From positions 41,728 to 105,727 of the forward strand of contig DYFV01000008.1 in the NCBI GenBank assembly GCA_020725025.1: DNA of 64,000 nucleotides. The letters are read 5' to 3'. Source of the stretch: Azoarcus sp. (GTDB taxonomy: Bacteria > Pseudomonadota > Gammaproteobacteria > Burkholderiales > Rhodocyclaceae). Below are positions 54,171 through 64,000 of this stretch, in pieces (position 1 is the first letter of the stretch; every line of letters begins with the position of its first letter). The notes beneath the pieces were generated by a model that worked only from the letters and a program-made list of their open reading frames with translations, did no database searches and was not told the DNA's origin. A program made the position numbers and the translations under genes.

Positions 54171-54329
54171 GGCGCGCTCCTTTCGCATCTCGGTGGTTCG
54201 ACAGGCGCACTGTACGCCGGGTGCACGCCGGCGGCACTCCGCTTCCTGCCATCGAATTCCCGACGGACGGCGCACGGGAGCGCCGCTTGCTGTCGGAAGG
54301 GGACAAGCCTTGCGACTGGGAGGAAGAAA

Positions 54330-54581
54330 ATGCCGAAACCCGAGAAGCCCGACATTCCCAACCCCGTCCAGCCCGAGCCGGAAGTTCCCAAGCCGGACCA
54401 GCCCCGGCCCGAGATCCCGAAGCCGGATCAGCCCGAGCCGGAAGAGCCGGCGCCGGAGCGACCCGGGCCCGAGGTCCCCGAGCCGCAGCCGCCGGAGGTC
54501 ACGCCGCCCGATGTCCCGGAACCCCAGCCGCCCTCGCCGGGCCGGCCGCCGGACATCATCGGGTGGCAGTGGTTCTGGTGA
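54330..54581 (+). CDS. Small Pro/Glu-rich repeat protein with aromatic tail
   Basis: 83 residues with a strong ribosome-binding site (GGGAGGAAGAAA). Residues 15-54 are about four 10-residue repeats of the pattern xPExPkPDqP (DNA 54372-54491). The end is DIIGWQWFW. Proline and acidic residues dominate, with lysine in the first half. There is no signal peptide. I recognise no family, though similar short PxPxPP proteins occur in betaproteobacteria. The gene is divergent from ada and lies next to a type II NADH dehydrogenase. Confidence 0.65.
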   Translation: MPKPEKPDIPNPVQPEPEVPKPDQPRPEIPKPDQPEPEEPAPERPGPEVPEPQPPEVTPPDVPEPQPPSPGRPPDIIGWQWFW

Positions 54582-54651
54582 GCGGTGTGCTGCGGGCCGA
54601 TGAGCGATGGACCGCAGGCCCGCCGCGGCGCGGTCGAGGGCCGCGTCGCGC

Positions 54652-56046
54652 TCAGTGCAGCTTCACCGGCGGATGGATGCGGCCCGAAAGCCAGTCCCGC
54701 AGCATGATGAGGAAGGTTTGAGTCCAGCCCAGCAGGGTGACGAGATGGCGGCGGTAGAGCAGGATGTAGCTCGCGCGGGCGAAAGCGCCCTCCACCACCA
54801 GCTCGCGGCCGGCCAGGCGCCGGGTGATCGCGCCCACCGCCTCGTGGGGACCGAGCGAGATGAGCGCGCCGCGCTCGCGATAGCGGAAGGCGAGCAGCGG
54901 GCGTCCTTCCACCCGCCGGCGGAGCGAGTCCGCGAGCAGCCGTGCCTCCTGCTGGGCCGCCTGGGCCTTGGGCGGCACCGGCAGCTCGCCTGGGGCGGGC
55001 ACGCACCAGGCGCAGTCGCCGAAGGCGAGGACGTTCGCGTCGCGGGTCGTTTCCAGCGTCGGGGCCACGACCAGCTGGCCGATGGCGTTGCTTTCGAGGC
55101 CGTCCAGGCCGTCGAGGAAATCGGGTGCGCGGATCCCGGCCGCCCACGCGACGAGGTCGGCAGGGATCCGTTTCCGTGCGCCGCTCGCGTCCATCACCAC
55201 GAGGTGGTCCGGATGGACCTCGGTCACGCGCTGCCCCAGGCAGATCTCGATTCCACGTGCGATCAGATCGGCCTGCGCTCGCTCGGCCACCGGCTCCGGC
55301 ATCGCGGCGAGCAGTCGGGGGCTGGTGTCGATCAGGCGGATCTGAACCGGACTGGGCAGGCGGCGCAGCGCGAGACCGTAGGCAGCGACCTGGCGCGAGG
55401 CGTCGGAGAGCTCCGCGGCCAGCTCCACGCCGGTGGCGCCCGCGCCCACGATCGCCACCCGCACGGGCCCCCGGTTCTGCATTTCGGCACGCGCCAGCAG
55501 CGCGAGCAGGCGGCGGTGGAAGCGCCGCGCATCGTCGGCGTCGTTGAGCGGCAGCGCATGCTCGCGCACGCCCGGAATGCCGAAGTCGTGGTCGCGGCAA
55601 CCGACCGCGATCACCAGGGTGTCGTACCAAAGCCGCCGGGCCGGGGCGATGTCCTGGCCCGTCTCCGCGTCGGTGAGCGGGGCGAGCAGCACTTCCCGCC
55701 GTGCGCGGTCCAGCCCCACCATGGTGCCCAGGTGGAAGCGGAAGCGGTGCCGGCGCGCCTGCTGGAGGAAGTCGAGCGAGTTGGCCTCGGCCACCAGCGT
55801 GCCGGCCGCCACCTCGTGCAGGAGCGGTTTCCACAGGTGGGTGAGCAGGGGGTCCACGAGCACGATTTCCGCCTCCCCGCGGCGACCCAGGTCGTCGCCA
55901 GCACGCACCGCGAGCTCGAGACCGCCCGCACCCCCGCCGACGATCACGATACGGTGACAGGCGGCGCCGGGCGGCCGCGCGCCGGCCGGTGCAAAGACGG
56001 ACGCTGCCTGTTGCTGCCCCGGGGTGATCCGGAGTATCGGCATCAT
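54652..56046 (-). CDS. Type II NADH dehydrogenase / FAD-dependent oxidoreductase
   Basis: 464 residues (MM start; MPIL start 3 bp later also possible). It has an FAD-binding GGGAGGLELA, a second nucleotide motif VGAGATGVELA, AGDCAW-like VLAFGDCAW and a C-terminal hydrophobic helix (RRHLVTLLGWTQTFLIML). This fits NDH-2. It oxidises NADH to quinone without pumping. It overlaps the upstream DUF2892-like gene by ATGA. Confidence 0.9.
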   Translation of the reverse strand: MMPILRITPGQQQAASVFAPAGARPPGAACHRIVIVGGGAGGLELAVRAGDDLGRRGEAEIVLVDPLLTHLWKPLLHEVAAGTLVAEANSLDFLQQARRHRFRFHLGTMVGLDRARREVLLAPLTDAETGQDIAPARRLWYDTLVIAVGCRDHDFGIPGVREHALPLNDADDARRFHRRLLALLARAEMQNRGPVRVAIVGAGATGVELAAELSDASRQVAAYGLALRRLPSPVQIRLIDTSPRLLAAMPEPVAERAQADLIARGIEICLGQRVTEVHPDHLVVMDASGARKRIPADLVAWAAGIRAPDFLDGLDGLESNAIGQLVVAPTLETTRDANVLAFGDCAWCVPAPGELPVPPKAQAAQQEARLLADSLRRRVEGRPLLAFRYRERGALISLGPHEAVGAITRRLAGRELVVEGAFARASYILLYRRHLVTLLGWTQTFLIMLRDWLSGRIHPPVKLH

Positions 56047-56504
56047 CGGTGTGCGGCGTCGATGGCCTGCCGCACCGCCGCCGGGTGGGTACCGGTCGCC
56101 ACTCCGCTGAAATCGCCGCGCAACGCCTTGAGCGCGTAGCGCTCGCGGTTGATCTCATCGGCCGTTCGCACGCCCAGGCGCCGGAACAGGGGCAGTGGCG
56201 GACACCAGCCCTGCAGCGCGTGCTGGAGCAGGAAGGCCGCCACGCCGGCGGGCAGCAGGAACCAGCTGCGGCGGCGGGTGGCACCCAGCACGGCGCCGAG
56301 CAGGCTCAGGGACGCGGCACCCGTCTCCAGGCACCGCTCGACATCCCACTCCCGGTCGAGCTCGGCGAGGCGCCGGTCGATGTGGCGCGGCCCGCCCTGG
56401 GCGGCGCGGGCTATCTGGCGATCGGTCTCTTCGCGGATGCGCTCGTTGGCGCCGGGGGCGGTGTGCGCCGGGACCCGGCTGGCGGTGGGTGCGACGAACG
56501 GCAT
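56043..56504 (-). CDS. DUF2892/YgaP-like membrane protein
   Basis: 153 residues with CAGGAGGAGCCGCC before the ATG. Two closely spaced hydrophobic segments (SLSLLGAVLGATRRRSWFLL and LLPAGVAAFLLQHALQG) and GWCPPLPLFRRLGVRTADEI fit DUF2892. The C-terminus is soluble. Function is unknown; coupling to NDH-2 suggests a redox-membrane role. Confidence 0.82.
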   Translation of the reverse strand: MPFVAPTASRVPAHTAPGANERIREETDRQIARAAQGGPRHIDRRLAELDREWDVERCLETGAASLSLLGAVLGATRRRSWFLLPAGVAAFLLQHALQGWCPPLPLFRRLGVRTADEINRERYALKALRGDFSGVATGTHPAAVRQAIDAAHR

Positions 56505-56594
56505 GGCGGCTCCTCCTGTCGGTGGAACACCGCGGTTGCAAGCGTCGTTCCCGACGGGGACAGCGTCATGGGGACCGGGCCGCGCCGGCTGCGC

Positions 56595-58261
<1,667 letters not shown>

Positions 58262-58265
<4 letters not shown>

Positions 58266-59533
58266 CGTGGCGGCTTCTCCTGCCCGGGCTTGCCCGGATC
58301 GAAGTAGTAGCTCACGCGCTTGCGCGGGCTGAGGTAGGCGTAGATCTCGCGCGGCACCTGCGCCGGGCGGATGGCCTTGGCGATGCCCAGGTCCGCCTCG
58401 GCGGCCAGGTCCACGATCATCGCCTCGTCCTTCGGAATGTTCGCGTCGTAGATCACGATCATCGGCTTCATCGGCTTGGCGGTGTTCACCGTGGCCACCA
58501 TGGCGATGGCGCCGTTGGACAGCTGCACGATGGTGCCCGGCGGATAGACGCCCAGGCAGCGGATGAAGACCTGCAGCAGCTTGGGATCGAACTTGCCCCG
58601 CAGCTTGGCGAACATGAGCGAGAGCGCCTCGTGGGGCGTCAGCGCATCGGCCAGCCGCAACGGATTGCACATCTCGTCGTAGAAATTGCAGACGGCGACG
58701 ATGCGCGACAGGAGCCCGATGGCCTCGCCCTTGAGCCGCGCCGGATAACCGCTGCCGTCGTACATCTCGTGGTGCTCCCGGATGACGGCGAGGACCGGGG
58801 GCGAGAACTGCAGGCGCTGTCCGATCTCGACGCCGTACTGGCAATGCATCTCGTACAGGTGGCGCTCGGCCTGGGTCAGCGGATCGGTCTTGAGCAGGAT
58901 GGTGTTGGGGATCTCCTTGCGCCCGATGTCATGGAACAGCGCGCCCATGCCCAGGGTGCCGATGACTTCCTGCGGCAGGCGGATGTCGCGCGCCACCATC
59001 AGGGAGAGCATGGTCACGTTGAGGGAATGGAAGTAGAGCTCTTCCCCGCCCAGCTTGTCGCCCATGACGTGGATGGCGAGCTCCGGCGCGCACAGGATGG
59101 ACTCGGCGATCTGGTTTACCAGCCGCGTGGCCTGCTGCACCGTCTCCTTCGGGTGGGTGTACAGGTTCTTCTCGATGTCGCGGATGGTCTTGGCCGAATC
59201 GACGAAGGCCGCCTCGATGCGCGCCGCGGCCTCGCGCTGCTCCCGGATGCGCTCGCGCAGGGCGCGCTTGGCGGCGAGCGCGGCAGGGAGCTCCTCGGCC
59301 GCCGGCGGCGGAGGGGGTTTGACCGCCTGCACGGGCGGTTCGGGATCGCTCAGCGCCGGGTTGTAGCGCACCGTCTTCAGCCCCAGGCTGCGCAGCGTAC
59401 GGATCTGCTCCTCGGACTTGATCTTGAAATGGCTGAAGGCGAAGGGATGCTCGAACCAGCTCAGGTCGAGCACGACGTACAGCCCGACCCTGAGCTGGTC
59501 CATGGTTACGACGGAGTCTTCCGGAATCGACAT
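58262..59533 (-). CDS. HD-GYP cyclic-di-GMP phosphodiesterase with DUF3391
   Basis: 423 residues. An N-terminal DUF3391 domain (about 1-70) and a proline-rich linker precede the HD-GYP domain. HDIGRKEIP (about residue 200) and HHEMYDGSGYP (about 256-266) are intact. It should hydrolyse cyclic-di-GMP. It overlaps the downstream histidine kinase gene by ATGA. Confidence 0.94.
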
Positions 59534-59693
59534 CGCTGGCCTGATCGGGTGGTCGGGCTGCGGCGAGCTGCGGGCAGCCGACGCTTCGAAGCATTGTAAG
59601 CGCAGCGCGTCGTGACGGCGAAGCGGGCGCCGTCGGTCGCTCGCCAGTCGGCCGCACGGGCTGTACCATCCCGGGCAGCGCTAAGGAGGAGCG

Positions 59694-59915
59694 ATGATGA
59701 CCGCATGGAGTTGTCCACACGACCTGGACGGGGTCTGCCAGCGCGTTCAGGGCGCGGTGTGCGATCCGGGAATGCGCGGCTGCGTGCTGGAAGGCAAGGT
59801 GCGCTTCGCGTCCGAAGAGCGGAACCTGCGGCGCAAGCCGGTGAAGGCGGCGAATGGGAAGGGCGAGGACGGGCGCAAGGCCCCGGCACCGCCCAGGCGG
59901 CGGCTGCCCTTCTGA
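59694..59915 (+). CDS. Small Cys-containing hypothetical protein
   Basis: 73 residues with TAAGGAGGAGCG before the ATG pair. The N-terminus has four cysteines in 25 residues (WSCPHDLDGVCQRVQG then CDPGMRGC), and the tail is basic. Such short CPHx...C proteins are widespread but unnamed. It may bind zinc or iron-sulphur. It is divergent from the HD-GYP gene. Confidence 0.72.
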   Translation: MMTAWSCPHDLDGVCQRVQGAVCDPGMRGCVLEGKVRFASEERNLRRKPVKAANGKGEDGRKAPAPPRRRLPF

Positions 59916-59975
59916 ATTCCGCAGAGATGAACCGGGAGGAGACGGTCGCCGGTATCAGCGGCGTCCGCGAGGAAT

Positions 59976-60060
59976 TGGTGCCTTGGGCGAGACTCGAACT
60001 CGCACGGCTTTCGCCACTACCCCCTCAAGATAGCGTGTCTACCAATTTCACCACCAAGGC
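59976..60060 (-). tRNA. tRNA-Leu (anticodon GAG)
   Basis: An 85-nt cloverleaf with encoded CCA. The acceptor arm GCCTTGG pairs with CCAAGGC, the D-loop reads GGTAGACAC, the anticodon stem is CTATC/GGTAG with loop TTGAGGG (anticodon GAG), a long variable arm is present, and the T-loop is GTTCGAGTC. It decodes CTC/CTT leucine codons. Confidence 0.95.
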
Positions 60061-60124
60061 GTCATCGCGGGGACCGGGCCAAGCGCTGTACCGCACTTGC
60101 CGTATGAGCACGCGAAGGGCGCAG

Positions 60125-60153
60125 ATTATAGCGACGGTCCGGATTCTCCGCTA
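60125..60153 (-). promoter_or_regulatory. Promoter for tRNA-Leu
   Basis: A perfect TATAAT lies on the minus strand at 60125-60130, 64 nt before the mature tRNA 5' end. The -35 (TAGCGG at 60148-60153, 17-nt spacer) is a poor match, so the -10 carries most of the evidence. Confidence 0.6.
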
Positions 60154-60189
60154 GCCATTTTGCAGCGAACCGCACGCGGACGGCATCGG

Positions 60190-62808
60190 TCAGGCGGCGG
60201 GCAGCGGCAGCGCCCGTACGGCCTCGGCGAGCGCGCCGAGCTCGGCATCGCAGGCGTGCACCAGCGGGTCGAGCGTGGCGGGATCGGCGCCGGCGCGCAG
60301 CGCGGCGTGCAGCGCGGTCGCTCGCGCCGCCAGGGAGGCCGCACCGACGAAGCCGGATATCCCCTTCAGGTTGTGGAGGATCGTGCGGGCCTCGTCGAGC
60401 TCGCCATCCCCGAGGCGTTCGCGCACGCGGGCGATGTCCTCCCCGTGCATGGCGATGAAGCGCACGAGGAGCGTCCGGTATTCGGCGAGTTCCAGCCGGC
60501 TGCCGCGAAGGCCCCGGCTGGCGTCCAGCCCCGGAATCGCCGCCAGGGCGTCGACCAACGGGTCGTCGGGCGGCGCGGGCGTGCCGCGGGCGGGCGAATC
60601 GAGGTCCGGCAACCACTGGGCGAGCGCGGCGGTGAGCGCGGCCGGCGTGACGGGCTTGCCGACGTGCCCGTTCATGCCCGCTTCCAGGCAGCGCCGGCGA
60701 TCCTCGGCGAACGCGTTGGCGGTGAGCGCGATGATCGGCACCGAGCGGTAATCCGGCAGGGCACGGATCGCACGGGTGGCGGCGAGACCGTCCATGCGCG
60801 GCATCTGCATGTCCATCAGGATGAGGTCGTAGGGGTAGGCCTGGGCGCAGGCGACCGCTTCGGCGCCGTCGGAGGCCACTTCCACCTCGCAGCCGAGATC
60901 CTCCAGCATCTCGAACAGGATCTCCTGGGCCAGGGGATGATCCTCGACCACCAGGATGCGCCGGCCGCCGAGGTCGGTGCATCCCGGCGCGGCGGGTTCC
61001 GGCACCTCCGCGGCGCGGGGAAGGACGATGTCGAACCTGAAGCGGCTGCCCTTCCCGAGACGGCTCTGTACCTTGATCGTACCGCCCATCAATCCCACCA
61101 GCCGCTGGCTGATGGCCAGGCCCAGCCCGGTCCCGCCCCGCGAACGCGTCGGGGAGCTGTCGCCCTGGGTGAAGGGTTGGAACAGGCGCTGGCGGTCGGC
61201 AGGGGCGATGCCGATGCCGGTGTCGCGGACCGTGAAGCGCAGACGCAGGCGACCGCGGCCCTCCGGACGGCCGTCGATCTCGATGCGAACCTCACCCCGG
61301 TCGGTGAACTTGATGGCGTTTCCGCCGAGGTTCAGGAGAACCTGAGCGAGACGCAGCGGATCGCCCTGCACCGTGGCATAGCGCAGGTCGGGGGCGACCG
61401 CGAAGGTGAGCGCCACGCCCTTTTCCAAGGCGGGCCGCGCCAGGGTGCTGCGCACCTGGTCCACCAGGGCGTCGAGGCGGAAGGGGGTGTGGTCGAGAAT
61501 GAGCCGGTCCGCCTCGATCTTGGAAAAATCGAGGACATCGTTGAGGAGGGCCAGCAGATGGTCCGAGTTGGCGCAAAGCTGGTCGAGCCGTTGGCGGTGC
61601 ACCGGGTCGATGAGGTCGCGCCGCAGCAGATGGGCGAGACCGACGATGACGTGCAACGGCGTACGGATCTCGTGGCTCATGGTGGCGAGGAAGGCCGATT
61701 TGGCGCGGTTGGCGTGCTCGGCCGCCTCCTTCGCGTGGGCCAGCTCCTCTTCGGTGCGCTTGCGCTCCGTGATGTCCTGGGACATGCCCAGCACCCCCAC
61801 GACCTGGCCCTGGGCGTCGCGTAGCGGGACCTTGCTGGTCTCCATCCAGCGAACCGAGCCGCCTGCGGGATGGACCGGCTCGAGCCGATGGTGCTCGGCG
61901 ACGCCGGTGGCCATCACCCGGGCATCCTGCCTGCGGTAGAGTTCGGCCAACTCCCGCCACGGCAGGTCGTAGTCGGTCTTCCCGATGATGTCCTCCGGAT
62001 CGGCCACGGCGGCCATCCGCGCCACCGCACGGTTGCAGCCGAGGTAACGCGACTGGGCGTCCTTCCAGAACACAGTGTGCGGGATGGTGTCGATCACGGT
62101 CTGCAGGACGCGCCGGGTGGACTCGAGCTTGGCGTTCGCCAGGCTCTGGCTCGCGATCTGCTGCGCCAGTCCGCGCAGCAGCTTGAGGATGGCCTGGATC
62201 CTGTCCCGGGACACGACGGGCACCTCCGCCAGCGCTTCGGAATAGGCCGCCTCGTCGAAGCCGCAGCGCCTGCCCTGCCGGCGGAAGAAGTCCGGATCGG
62301 GTTCGTCCAGCAGGAACTGCCCGGTAAACAGGTTCGCCACGTGCACCCCCTCGATGACGAGCGGCGTGGCGCAATCCGTCAGCCCGTTGACGCACTGGTA
62401 GATGGCGCAGTCGGAGCCCGCCTCCATTCTTCGGGAGAGCTCCGTATCGCTCTGGATGCAACCGGCCAGGGTGATCGGGTTGGCGCGATGGAAATCCAGG
62501 CACAGGCGCTGCCACCGGGACGAGGCGAGCACCCGCGCATCGAGATCGATGATGGAGATGGGCAGCCCGGTGACCTCGAGGAAGTTCTCGAAGATCCCGT
62601 TCAGCTGGCTGAAGTCGATCAGGGCCAGCAACTCGGCCCGGACGGCCGCCTGGGCCGGATCCGATCCGCTCTCCCGCCCGCCGGCCGACGTGCCGCACGG
62701 CAGCTTCCAATCCACGCGCAGCGGCGCCTCGCGCATGCGCTCGGCCTTGCCGCCGCGCACGAATAAGCGCGGTCTGACGGAGGGCGGCGGATCGGCTCGG
62801 TCGGTCAT
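60190..62808 (-). CDS. PocR/PAS hybrid histidine kinase with receiver and Hpt domains
   Basis: 872 residues. A PocR-type sensory domain (about 60-190, with conserved-type cysteines [12 protein letters not shown] and [21 protein letters not shown], shown in parts) is followed by a PAS domain. HisKA has SHEIRTPLH (about 379), then HATPase (GTGLGLAIS), a receiver with [10 protein letters not shown] (Asp near 662) and a C-terminal Hpt with [10 protein letters not shown] (about 811). A full phosphorelay in one protein is present. The start is chosen at [19 protein letters not shown] at 62736 is possible. Confidence 0.93.
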   Translation of the reverse strand: MTDRADPPPSVRPRLFVRGGKAERMREAPLRVDWKLPCGTSAGGRESGSDPAQAAVRAELLALIDFSQLNGIFENFLEVTGLPISIIDLDARVLASSRWQRLCLDFHRANPITLAGCIQSDTELSRRMEAGSDCAIYQCVNGLTDCATPLVIEGVHVANLFTGQFLLDEPDPDFFRRQGRRCGFDEAAYSEALAEVPVVSRDRIQAILKLLRGLAQQIASQSLANAKLESTRRVLQTVIDTIPHTVFWKDAQSRYLGCNRAVARMAAVADPEDIIGKTDYDLPWRELAELYRRQDARVMATGVAEHHRLEPVHPAGGSVRWMETSKVPLRDAQGQVVGVLGMSQDITERKRTEEELAHAKEAAEHANRAKSAFLATMSHEIRTPLHVIVGLAHLLRRDLIDPVHRQRLDQLCANSDHLLALLNDVLDFSKIEADRLILDHTPFRLDALVDQVRSTLARPALEKGVALTFAVAPDLRYATVQGDPLRLAQVLLNLGGNAIKFTDRGEVRIEIDGRPEGRGRLRLRFTVRDTGIGIAPADRQRLFQPFTQGDSSPTRSRGGTGLGLAISQRLVGLMGGTIKVQSRLGKGSRFRFDIVLPRAAEVPEPAAPGCTDLGGRRILVVEDHPLAQEILFEMLEDLGCEVEVASDGAEAVACAQAYPYDLILMDMQMPRMDGLAATRAIRALPDYRSVPIIALTANAFAEDRRRCLEAGMNGHVGKPVTPAALTAALAQWLPDLDSPARGTPAPPDDPLVDALAAIPGLDASRGLRGSRLELAEYRTLLVRFIAMHGEDIARVRERLGDGELDEARTILHNLKGISGFVGAASLAARATALHAALRAGADPATLDPLVHACDAELGALAEAVRALPLPAA

Positions 62809-63018
62809 CGTCGGAGCGAGCGCTCCGGCCGGGCGTCGACGGCGGGAGCCGGAGGATGGGCGGACGTGGTCACGAGGCGGCTCGGGGCGATCTGGCGGGG
62901 GATCACGCAATTATGCATGGCCGATATCCAAGATCAACCGCGAATTTCACCGAGAAGTGCGCTCGGGGCGCACGAGCCCGGACGTCGCCTGCCGTTCGGT
63001 CGGTGCCGGCAGGGCCAG

Positions 63019-63050
63019 GACAGGCGGCACCGGCCCGCGGGCCGCCTGTC
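63019..63050 (-). terminator. gyrB terminator
   Basis: GACAGGCGGC pairs perfectly with GCCGCCTGTC over a 12-nt internal loop, 10 bp after the gyrB stop. No T-run is visible. Confidence 0.6.
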
Positions 63051-63059
63051 TTCACGCGC

Positions 63060-64000
63060 TCACACGTCGATATTGCGCGCGTACAGCGCGTTGCCCTCGA
63101 TGAAGGCCCGGCGCGGCTCCACGTTGTCGCCCATGAGGGTGGTGAAGATCTCGTCCGCGGCGATGGCGTCGTCGATCTGCACCTTGAGCAGGCGCCGCAC
63201 TGCCGGATCCATGGTGGTCTCCCACAGCTGCTCGGGGTTCATCTCGCCCAGGCCCTTGTAGCGCTGCTTGGTCAGGCCGCGCTCCACCTCGCCCAGCAGC
63301 CAGCGGATGGCTTCGGCGAAGCGGGTGACCGGGTGGCTCTTCTCGCCGCGGCGGATCTCGGCGCCGTGGCCGATGAGGTCCGAAATCGCCTCGGCGGCGG
63401 TGCGGATGCTGCGGTAGTCGCCGGAGACGAGGAACTCCTCGTCGATCCAGGTCTGGCGGCGGTTGCCGTGGTGCATGCGCTCGACCGCCAGGCGCCAGGT
63501 CTCGGATTCCTCGTGGTACTCGGCGGCGAGCCGCACGTCGTCCGGCAGGTGCGGCTGCAGGCGGGCCACCGATTCCAGCGCGGCGGCCTCGTCGTCGAGC
63601 TTGAGGGCCACGTCGTGGGCGAGCATGGCGTGGAGCACCACCGGCTCGATGTAGCCGGCGAGCCGGTTGATGACGGCCTCGGCCAGCAGGTAGCTGCGGG
63701 CGAGCCCGCCCAGGGCCTCGTCGCGGATGGGCTGGGCGCCGGCGCTCGGGACGAGCTCGGCGTTGTCCAGGGCGAGCTTGAGCAGGTGCTGGTTGAGCTC
63801 GTGCTCGTCCTTGATGTAGAGCTCGGTCTTGCCGTGCTTGATCTTGTAGAGCGGCGGCTGGGCGATGTAGATGTGGCCGCGCTCGACCAGCTCGGGCATC
63901 TGCCGGTAGAAGAAGGTGAGCAGCAGGGTGCGGATGTGGGCGCCGTCCACGTCCGCGTCGGTCATGATGATGATGCGGTGGTAGCGCAGCTTCTCCGGCT
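63060..64000 (-). CDS. gyrB: DNA gyrase subunit B, C-terminal part (truncated by window edge)
   Basis: The frame is open to base 64000. The visible part starts in the Toprim region ([20 protein letters not shown]) and ends with the gyrase C-terminus [19 protein letters not shown]...LYARNIDV. A ~165-residue insert between Toprim and the tail is typical of proteobacterial GyrB rather than ParE. In most relatives gyrB follows dnaA-dnaN, so the classical origin region is expected just beyond the right edge; this is inference. Confidence 0.96.
   Translation of the reverse strand, partial: PEKLRYHRIIIMTDADVDGAHIRTLLLTFFYRQMPELVERGHIYIAQPPLYKIKHGKTELYIKDEHELNQHLLKLALDNAELVPSAGAQPIRDEALGGLARSYLLAEAVINRLAGYIEPVVLHAMLAHDVALKLDDEAAALESVARLQPHLPDDVRLAAEYHEESETWRLAVERMHHGNRRQTWIDEEFLVSGDYRSIRTAAEAISDLIGHGAEIRRGEKSHPVTRFAEAIRWLLGEVERGLTKQRYKGLGEMNPEQLWETTMDPAVRRLLKVQIDDAIAADEIFTTLMGDNVEPRRAFIEGNALYARNIDV

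Overview
The window is one uninterrupted stretch of high-GC (my estimate is high 60s percent) bacterial chromosome, densely packed with normal genes. I see no integrase, transposase, phage module, CRISPR array or other sign of a recent island. The gene content points to a betaproteobacterium, most likely Rhodocyclales-like. The reasons are the EarP/EF-P(Arg32) pair, the def-fmt / LysM-dprA-smg-topB neighbourhood, a respiratory formate dehydrogenase locus with DUF3305/DUF3306 partners, and many cyclic-di-GMP and two-component genes. The genus is inference. The right end holds the 3' part of gyrB, so the dnaA-dnaN side of the chromosome probably lies just outside the window.

Left part (1-15.5 kb). 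A three-gene coupled set (HAMP/PAS/GGDEF/EAL protein, outer-membrane barrel, small PstS-like periplasmic protein) is followed by a formate dehydrogenase locus on the minus strand. That locus reads DUF3305, DUF3306, a 689-residue polyferredoxin, a TorD-type chaperone, a small Tat protein, a Cys-type FdhA, FdhB, a small lipoprotein and a cytochrome b subunit. On the plus strand, divergent from it, lie fdhD, mobA and an HTH/periplasmic-binding-like regulator, with mobB convergent. Together these encode the enzyme, its Tat export and chaperone steps, the sulfuration factor and molybdenum-cofactor nucleotide attachment.

Middle part (15.5-34 kb). A sigma-54 response regulator and its Cache-type histidine kinase are followed by htpX, fmt and def, then LysM-protein, dprA, smg and topB. 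Next come a DegP/MucD protease, oxyR, dps, an FAD oxidoreductase, a chemoreceptor with a c-type heme motif in its periplasmic part, and cytochromes c' and b561. Oxidative stress and redox sensing dominate this part.

Right part (34-64 kb). It starts with a double-length UvrA (1838 residues, four ABC modules), a small lipoprotein, efp with its rhamnosyltransferase earP, rsuA, rdgC, a PAS-GGDEF cyclase, an AEC-family transporter and a YadGH-like ABC pair. Then follow an NYN/OST-HTH protein with a long Ala/Pro/Glu tail, alkA-ada, a Pro-rich repeat protein, a type II NADH dehydrogenase, a histidine kinase/HD-GYP pair, tRNA-Leu(GAG), a PocR/PAS hybrid kinase and gyrB.

The most unusual items are the fused tandem UvrA, the heme-type chemoreceptor, a cluster of perfect DnaA boxes beside an AT-rich patch between earP and rsuA, the Pro-rich repeat protein, and several small conserved-looking proteins with strong ribosome-binding sites. 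Nothing here is clearly a wholly new defence or mobile system.
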